Below are positions 42,677-47,864 of a stretch of 47,864 bases of DNA, piece after piece. A model generated the notes under the pieces. It was not told where the DNA came from and made no database searches. It was given only the letters and a program-made list of their open reading frames with translations. Within the stretch, counting starts at the first letter, position 1; each line of letters opens with the position of its first letter. This stretch comes from Clostridia bacterium. GTDB lineage: Bacteria > Bacillota > Clostridia > Christensenellales > UBA1242. The position numbers and the translations under genes were made by a program. Where the stretch lies: the NCBI GenBank assembly GCA_017621525.1, contig JAGASX010000011.1, positions 1 to 47,864 on the forward strand, in the 5' to 3' direction.

Positions 42677-43797
42677 TTTACCTTCTCCCACAATTCTTGA
42701 TATGTTTGTAAAATAATTTTTCCGGCATTTTCAACTTCATTTTCACTTAAAAACTCATTAAAAGATATTCTTATATGAGATTTAATTTCTTCTTTAACCT
42801 TTCCCATGCTTTCCAAAATTCTGTTGCCAGATTTTTTTGCCGAACAGGCACTGCCCATGCCTACGACAACCCCATTATCTTGCAATTTTCTCATCAACGT
42901 TTCACCATTTACGCCCGCAAATGAAACGCTTAAAATATAAGGGCTAAAATTGCCGTCGTTGATAATACTTATAACATTGTTTTGACTTAAAATTGCCGTC
43001 ATAATTTCTTTTAATTTGCAAACCTTTTCAAAATTTTTGCAAATGTCGATACTTTCAACGGCATACTTCATCGCCATTATTCCGCCAACATTTTCAGTAC
43101 CAGAACGATAACCACCCTCTTGACCGCCACCAAAAACAATTGGTTTTATGTCGTTTATATTTCTTACATACAACGCACCAACGCCCTTTGGCCCATGAAA
43201 TTTATGGGCAGAGATTGTATAAAAATCTGCTGAAAAATCATCAACCGAAAAATCGAGTTTGCAAAACGCCTGCACGCCGTCAATATGCAAAAGCGCTTTT
43301 GGGCAATGCTGTTTTCTTATTTTATCAACAAGAGTAAGGTCGTTTATTGCTCCAGTTTCATTGCTTACATGCATAACAGATATAAGCCTTGTTTTTTCAT
43401 TTACAACGCTTTCAAGTTGCCTATAATCTATCTGCCCATTTGGTTGCAAACCTACAAAATGAACAATAAAGCCCTGCCTTTCAAGCTCTTTGCCTGCATT
43501 ATAAACACTTGGGTGCTCCCCCATAGAAAAAACATATTCCCATTTTCCGTTGCGACGACCGCCCATAATAGCAAGGTTGTTGCTTTCTGTCGCGCCACTC
43601 GTAAAAATCATCTGTCCTTTGCTTGCACCAAGTTTATTAAACAAAACACCTCTTGCACTATCCAATTCTTTTGCAATTGCAATCGCTTGCGAATAGTTTG
43701 CAGAGGGATTGAAAAAAGAGTGGCAGGCATATTCTTTATATATCTCTGCCCCCTTTTCAAACATTTTTGTTGTTGCTGCGTTGTCAAGATAAATCAT
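42673..43797 (-). CDS. Cysteine desulfurase (NifS/IscS type)
   Basis: PLP enzyme of 374 residues that takes sulfur from cysteine. YLDNAATT at the start, GATESNNLAI, the PLP lysine in SAHKFHGPKGVGALYVR (about 200) and the active-site Cys in GSACSAKKSGNR (about 318). It overlaps pheT and thiI by 4 bases at each end. In Bacillus the homologue NifZ is dedicated to ThiI; the same pairing here suggests it feeds sulfur to 4-thiouridine rather than being the general Fe-S desulfurase. Confidence 0.94.
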   Translation of the reverse strand: MIYLDNAATTKMFEKGAEIYKEYACHSFFNPSANYSQAIAIAKELDSARGVLFNKLGASKGQMIFTSGATESNNLAIMGGRRNGKWEYVFSMGEHPSVYNAGKELERQGFIVHFVGLQPNGQIDYRQLESVVNEKTRLISVMHVSNETGAINDLTLVDKIRKQHCPKALLHIDGVQAFCKLDFSVDDFSADFYTISAHKFHGPKGVGALYVRNINDIKPIVFGGGQEGGYRSGTENVGGIMAMKYAVESIDICKNFEKVCKLKEIMTAILSQNNVISIINDGNFSPYILSVSFAGVNGETLMRKLQDNGVVVGMGSACSAKKSGNRILESMGKVKEEIKSHIRISFNEFLSENEVENAGKIILQTYQELWEKVK

Positions 43798-46196
43798 CTT
43801 AACACCGCTCCAAACTTATAAGTAAGCCCTTTAAGAACTTTTTTCATCACCTGCTCAACCTCTTCATCAGTTAAGGTTTTTTCAAGGTTGGAAAGTTTTA
43901 TATTTATCGCTACGCTTTTCTTATCCACTCCAAGCGCCTCACTTCTGTAAATATCAAACAAAGATGCGTCATAGTAAAGATTTCCACAAGCAGATTTTAC
44001 AGAATTCAACAGTTCTCCCACTGCAACCGCCTCATCAACAACAACCGCCAAATCCCTATCAACAATTGGGAATTTTGAAATTGGTTTTGTGTTGTATTTT
44101 TTATCTTGAAGCCCAGCAAGGTATTGAGTATCAATTTCCCCATATATTACGCCAGCAGGAATACCATAGTTTAAAGCAACAGTTGGATGAACTTCCCCCC
44201 AAGAACCCACAACCACATCACCAATTACAATATCAGCAGATTTGTTTGGGTGCAAGAAAGGTTTTGTTGAACGCACAAGCGAGTATTCGCAATCTTTCTT
44301 CGCAAGCATCGCCTCAAAATCGCCTTTCATATAAAAGAAGTCGTATCCATCCTCGCACACTGCCATTGCAAGCAAATTTCGCTCTTCTGGCAATTCTTCA
44401 AGCGGAAGAGATTTTGCCTTATATGTTCTTCCACATTCAAAAATTTTAAGTTGTCTATTTCCAACGCTGATGTTGTAAGCCATATTCAAGAATAGTGAAT
44501 GGGCAAGACTTGTTCTCATGCATGAAATATCTTCACTTATTGGGTTTGCAATTTTTACAAGTTTATTTTCTTCTTCAGGCAAAAGAAGTTTTTGGTTTAT
44601 ATCGCCCGACACCAAAGAATATGAAATATTCTCATAATAACCCTTTTCTGCCAGCATATTGCGATATGCTCTTTCAAGTTGAAGGCGTGGATGATGTTTC
44701 CCTTCTGTTACAGAGGCATGCTCAAAAAGTTTATAGTCAAGTTTATCATAAACATCATAGCCGTAAAGTCTTATAATTTCCTCGGCAAGGTCATAATCAT
44801 TTTCAACATCTTCTCTGTATGGAGGCACTTCACATTCAAGTTTATCACCAGCAACCTTTGTTATAATACCAAGACTATTTAAAATTCTTACCATTTCGCT
44901 TGTAGGCACAGTTACGCCCAAAATGTCATTTATAAGTTTTACAGAGCCATAAATTTTGCGAGATGGATTTTTCTTATTTGCAATATCAATCACTCCACGA
45001 GCGATTTTCCCGCATTTGAGTTTAGAAACAAGGTGCAACGCTCTTGCAAGACCAAGTTCGGCATTTGCAACATTTACGCCTTTTTCATAACGTGCTGAAG
45101 AATCGGTACGGACTCCCAATTTTCTGCTTGTAACCCTTATAGATTTAAGGTCAAAAACGGCACTTTCAAATACACATTTTGTTGTTTCTGCCGATATGCA
45201 AGAATCATTTCCGCCTATAACACCCGCAATAACCATTGGTTCACTTTCATTTGCAATAACCATTACATCGTCATTAAGATTATATGTGTTATGATTAAGA
45301 ACAGCAATACTTTCGCCCTCTTTTGCCTGTCTTACTACAATTTGTTGTCCCTTAATTTTTTCTTGGTCAAATGCATGAAGTGGTTGACCAAATTCAATAA
45401 GAACATAGTTTGTAATATCCACGATTGTGTTGATAGGTTTAATGCCAACGGCGTTCAATCTTGCCCTCATCCAAAGTGGCGAACGCTCTATTTTTACATC
45501 AGTAACCGCTGATGCCATATACCTTAAACAATTGGACGTTTCAACCGAAACATTTACATAATCTCTTACCGTATCTTTTGCATACACATCAATATCATAG
45601 TTAAGGTTAATTTTCTTCATGTCTTTTCCAAGAAGGGCGCAAACCTCCCTTGCAATACCAACAACACTCATACAATCAGCGCGGTTTGGAGTGATACCAA
45701 TATCAAAAATAACATCGTTAAGCATAAGGGCATCTTCAATAGGCGTACCTGCTTTCAAATCATTAGGCAAAATTAAAATACCATTGACGCCGGCACCCTC
45801 AATGTAGTTTTCATCAATGCCCAACTCTTCACCAGAGCAAAACATACCAAAAGACTCAACGCCTCTCATCTTTGTTTTTTGAATTTTAATGCCATTTACA
45901 AGATCTGCACCCTCTAAACTTACAGGCACAACAGCGCCTTCAAATACATTTGTTGCCGCAGTTATGATTTGCACAATTCGGCCATTTCCAATATCAACTT
46001 GGCACACAACAAGACGGTCAGCCTGAGGGTGCTTTTCTATTTTTAAAATTTTACCAACAACAACATGGTGAAGATTTTTGTTTTGATAAATCACCTCTTC
46101 AACTTCCATACCTGCCGAAGTAAGTTTTTTTGCAAGTTCCTCTGGGGCGATATTTATATCCACCATATCTTTCAGCCAATTATAAGTTACTTTCAT
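43794..46196 (-). CDS. pheT: Phenylalanyl-tRNA synthetase beta subunit
   Basis: 800 residues with the normal domain order: N-terminal MKVTYNWLKDMVDI, EMAP-like tRNA-binding domain (about 40-150, KHPQADRLVVCQVDIG), B3/B4 editing domain (about 210-380), B5 domains (about 400-475, PPYREDVENDYDLAEEIIRLYG), core fold and the C-terminal anticodon-binding FDX-ACB domain (about 705-800). Forms the alpha2-beta2 enzyme with PheS, 32 bases upstream. Confidence 0.97.
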   Translation of the reverse strand: MKVTYNWLKDMVDINIAPEELAKKLTSAGMEVEEVIYQNKNLHHVVVGKILKIEKHPQADRLVVCQVDIGNGRIVQIITAATNVFEGAVVPVSLEGADLVNGIKIQKTKMRGVESFGMFCSGEELGIDENYIEGAGVNGILILPNDLKAGTPIEDALMLNDVIFDIGITPNRADCMSVVGIAREVCALLGKDMKKINLNYDIDVYAKDTVRDYVNVSVETSNCLRYMASAVTDVKIERSPLWMRARLNAVGIKPINTIVDITNYVLIEFGQPLHAFDQEKIKGQQIVVRQAKEGESIAVLNHNTYNLNDDVMVIANESEPMVIAGVIGGNDSCISAETTKCVFESAVFDLKSIRVTSRKLGVRTDSSARYEKGVNVANAELGLARALHLVSKLKCGKIARGVIDIANKKNPSRKIYGSVKLINDILGVTVPTSEMVRILNSLGIITKVAGDKLECEVPPYREDVENDYDLAEEIIRLYGYDVYDKLDYKLFEHASVTEGKHHPRLQLERAYRNMLAEKGYYENISYSLVSGDINQKLLLPEEENKLVKIANPISEDISCMRTSLAHSLFLNMAYNISVGNRQLKIFECGRTYKAKSLPLEELPEERNLLAMAVCEDGYDFFYMKGDFEAMLAKKDCEYSLVRSTKPFLHPNKSADIVIGDVVVGSWGEVHPTVALNYGIPAGVIYGEIDTQYLAGLQDKKYNTKPISKFPIVDRDLAVVVDEAVAVGELLNSVKSACGNLYYDASLFDIYRSEALGVDKKSVAINIKLSNLEKTLTDEEVEQVMKKVLKGLTYKFGAVLR

Positions 46197-46228
46197 GTTT
46201 TTCTCCTATTATGTTATGTTTTTATAAT

Positions 46229-47251
46229 TTATTTCATTTGATTTAAGAAACGTATATCATTGCGATATAAATATCGAATATTGCCAATGCTGTTTAAAAT
46301 CATTGCCGTTCTATCAAGTCCAAACCCGAAAGCAAAGCCTCGATATTTTTTGCTGTCAATCCCAGACATTTCAAGCACTTTTGGATTTACTATTCCTGCG
46401 CCCAAAAGTTCCAACATTCCCGTTCCTTTGCAAAGAGAACACCCTTTTCCATGACAAGTTGGACAAGAAACATCAACTTCAATGCTTGGCTCGGTAAATG
46501 GGAAGAATGATGGACGGAACCTTATTTCAGTATCATCACCATACAATCTTTTCATCATAATTGTAAGCATAGATTTAAGGTCTGCCATAGATACATTTTC
46601 ATCAATCACAAGCCCTTCCATTTGGTGGAAAACCGGACTATGCGTGGAGTCGCTGTCATTTCTGTAAGTTTTACCTGGGCACACAATTTTGAATGGCGGT
46701 TTTCTTACCTCCATTTCCCTTGCTTGCACAGCAGAGGTTTGAGAGCGAAGAAGAATATTATCATTGATAAAGAAGGTATCTTGCATATCTCTTGATGGGT
46801 GATTTTTAGGAATATTCATCGCCTCGAAATTGTAATAATCGCTTTCAACTTCTGGCCCTTCAACCACGGAAAAACCAAGGTTTACGCAAATATCTGTAAG
46901 CCTATCAATAACCCCCGCAATTGGATGCAAAGCACCACGTTCGCAGTTTTTGGCAGGCTCTGTGATGTCAATTTTTTCTGAATTAAGTCTTTCCTCCAAC
47001 TCTTTTCTTGCCATTTCTTCTTCTTTTTGGGCAAGTTTAGCCTCTAAAACGTTACGCACTTCATTGATAAGCGCTCCAACTTTTGGTCTGTCTTCTGGTG
47101 CAACATCTCTCATTCCTTTTGAAAGAGAGGCAAGAGCCCCATTTTTGCCAAAAACTTCCCCTTTAATTTCGCCAAGACTTTTTTTATCAACAGCAGATTC
47201 AATACTTTGCAAAGCCTTGTTTTTCATATTTTGTAATTCATCAAACAACAT
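46229..47251 (-). CDS. pheS: Phenylalanyl-tRNA synthetase alpha subunit
   Basis: 340 residues. N-terminal coiled coil (about 1-85), then the class II core with GPEVESDYYNFEAMNIPKNH, PSRDMQDTFF, RNDSDSTHSPVFHQMEGL and, near the end, a CPTC...CSLC cysteine knuckle and GAGIVNPKVLEMSGID. Start ATG 47251 follows GGAGGAAAT; the open frame continues upstream through the T-box terminator but is not coding there. Confidence 0.97.
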   Translation of the reverse strand: MLFDELQNMKNKALQSIESAVDKKSLGEIKGEVFGKNGALASLSKGMRDVAPEDRPKVGALINEVRNVLEAKLAQKEEEMARKELEERLNSEKIDITEPAKNCERGALHPIAGVIDRLTDICVNLGFSVVEGPEVESDYYNFEAMNIPKNHPSRDMQDTFFINDNILLRSQTSAVQAREMEVRKPPFKIVCPGKTYRNDSDSTHSPVFHQMEGLVIDENVSMADLKSMLTIMMKRLYGDDTEIRFRPSFFPFTEPSIEVDVSCPTCHGKGCSLCKGTGMLELLGAGIVNPKVLEMSGIDSKKYRGFAFGFGLDRTAMILNSIGNIRYLYRNDIRFLNQMK

Positions 47252-47261
47252 ATTTCCTCCA

Positions 47262-47536
47262 ATAAAAGCAAAAGCGTCCTCTTCCAATAGGACGAAAGAG
47301 AACGCTTCGTGGTACCACCTATTTTTGATAGAAAAATCTATCCTTATTTTCCAATAACGCAGGATTTTACGGAAAAAATTACTTATAAAAACATAACAAA
47401 CTGCTTTTACGTTCATAATTTCGGCTAAAAAGTGAATTCACGCGCTGACAATTGGTTTATCTTTCAGCCTTTGGATAAACTCTCTGAAACCATGCCATTT
47501 TGCACGCTAATAGTCTTTTATCATCGCCTTTATTGC
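47262..47536 (-). ncRNA. T-box leader of pheS (tRNA-Phe sensing)
   Basis: On the minus strand the pheS leader contains the T-box core (AGGTGGTACCACG, at about 47309-47321) that pairs with the tRNA acceptor end. Next comes a terminator with 12-bp arms AAGCGTTCTCTT/AAGAGGACGCTT (47272-47307) and a T-rich tail. Further upstream, GTGAATTCAC carries a UUC triplet (47434-47436) at a plausible specifier position, which would match tRNA-Phe. Uncharged tRNA-Phe should favour antitermination and expression of pheS-pheT-desulfurase-thiI. Confidence 0.9.
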
Positions 47537-47541
47537 AAATA

Positions 47542-47570
47542 AATATACACCAAATCAAAAAAAATGTCAA
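47542..47570 (-). promoter_or_regulatory. Promoter of pheS operon
   Basis: Minus strand: TTGACA, 17 bp, TATATT. Predicted start near 47535 gives a leader of about 280 bases. Confidence 0.82.
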
Positions 47571-47588
47571 TCAATTACGCCCTATTAT

Positions 47589-47617
47589 TTGGCATTTTTA
47601 AATATTTTTGATATTAT
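47589..47617 (+). promoter_or_regulatory. Promoter of RluA-like gene, start codon 6 nt after -10
   Basis: TTGGCA (47589-47594), 17 bp, TATTAT (47612-47617), then six bases (GTAAGC) and ATG. No Shine-Dalgarno sequence. Back to back with the pheS promoter. Confidence 0.68.
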
Positions 47618-47623
47618 GTAAGC

Positions 47624-47864
47624 ATGAAATTTCAAGAATACAAAATTGAATGTGATTGCAAAAACATTTATTATTTTTTAAAGGATATGGGGTTTGCAGA
47701 AAACTTCATTTGCAACCTACGCAAAGAATGGGGAAACCTTGTTGTAAATGACCAAATTGTAAACATTCGCCAACCTTTAAGAAAAGGAGATATTTTAAAA
47801 ATCAACAACAATCCAAACCAAAAAACAACTATTATGCATTGCAGAATACCGCTAAATGTTGTGT
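47624..47864 (+). CDS. RluA-family pseudouridine synthase, 3' end outside window
   Basis: Only the first 80 residues are visible. They read as an S4-type RNA-binding start: FICNLRKEWGNLVVNDQIVN, then LRKGDILKI, and end in RIPLNVV, the beginning of the RluA family IPLNVVYED-type motif. The catalytic domain lies outside. The predicted mRNA is leaderless. The family assignment rests on this short segment. Confidence 0.72.
   Translation, partial: MKFQEYKIECDCKNIYYFLKDMGFAENFICNLRKEWGNLVVNDQIVNIRQPLRKGDILKINNNPNQKTTIMHCRIPLNVV

Noticed and set aside
43964..44449. 161-codon plus-strand frame
   Set aside because: Antisense to pheT, with Gln/His-rich composition typical of reverse reading; no promoter or ribosome-binding site.
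47252..47416. N-terminal extension of PheS
   Set aside because: The open frame crosses the T-box and its terminator; the real start follows GGAGGAAAT at 47251.

Overview
The window is a 47.9-kb AT-rich stretch of chromosome from a spore-forming, low-GC Gram-positive bacterium (Bacillota, most likely an uncultured member of the Clostridia). The evidence is a complete spoIIIAA-AH operon plus spoIVB, Bacillus/Clostridium-type gene neighbourhoods (tsf-frr-uppS-cdsA-rseP, rimP-nusA-rnpM-ylxQ-infB-rbfA, infC-rpmI-rplT, ruvCAB-queA-tgt), an L20-type leader, a T-box, ArgR and RNase Y. I saw no phage, insertion sequence, CRISPR array, rRNA or tRNA gene.

Layout. 1-14.5 kb (+): translation, cell-envelope and RNA-maturation genes (tsf, frr, uppS, cdsA, rseP, a PolC-like exonuclease without a polymerase, rimP, nusA, rnpM, ylxQ, infB, rbfA, nrnA, truB, an endonuclease IV-like gene, efp). 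14.5-19.3 kb (+): spoIIIAA-AH, the mother-cell half of the spore feeding-tube channel. 19.3-22.1 kb (+): yqhY-nusB-xseA-xseB and a membrane protein. 22.1-24.1 kb (+): attenuated infC-rpmI-rplT operon with an rRNA methyltransferase. 24.1-32.2 kb (+): yebC, a small charged protein, ruvCAB, queA, tgt, rny and a small membrane exporter-like protein. 32.2-36.5 kb (-): a membrane-anchored PadR-type regulator, an intergenic region with nested inverted repeats, an unknown protein and serS. 36.6-37.7 kb (+): a XerC/D-type recombinase. 37.8-41.2 kb (-): argR-recN-spoIVB. 41.5-47.3 kb (-): pheS-pheT-cysteine desulfurase-thiI behind a T-box. The right edge holds the start of a divergent RluA-type pseudouridine synthase gene.

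How the parts work together. Most of the DNA is housekeeping: ribosome biogenesis and translation, Holliday-junction processing, queuosine and 4-thiouridine tRNA modification, RNA decay and the engulfment-stage sporulation checkpoint. Promoters are easy to read here (TTGACA-like box, 16-18 bp, TATAAT-like box), so the transcription units can be divided with some confidence.

The more unusual observations are these. (i) Three genes (PolC-like, ruvC, RluA-like) have the -10 hexamer exactly 6 nt before the start codon and no Shine-Dalgarno sequence, so their mRNAs should be leaderless. (ii) The gene in the polC position keeps only the N-terminal, OB and DEDDh exonuclease parts. (iii) A 74-bp nested inverted repeat lies near 34.1 kb, and one of its arms recurs exactly in front of the tyrosine recombinase gene. 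(iv) A PadR-like DNA-binding domain is joined to four predicted membrane helices. (v) infC appears to start at ATT behind an L20-type attenuator. (vi) Isoprenoid genes are missing from their usual slots. I did not find a clearly new multi-gene system; the repeat/recombinase pair is the best candidate for something undescribed.
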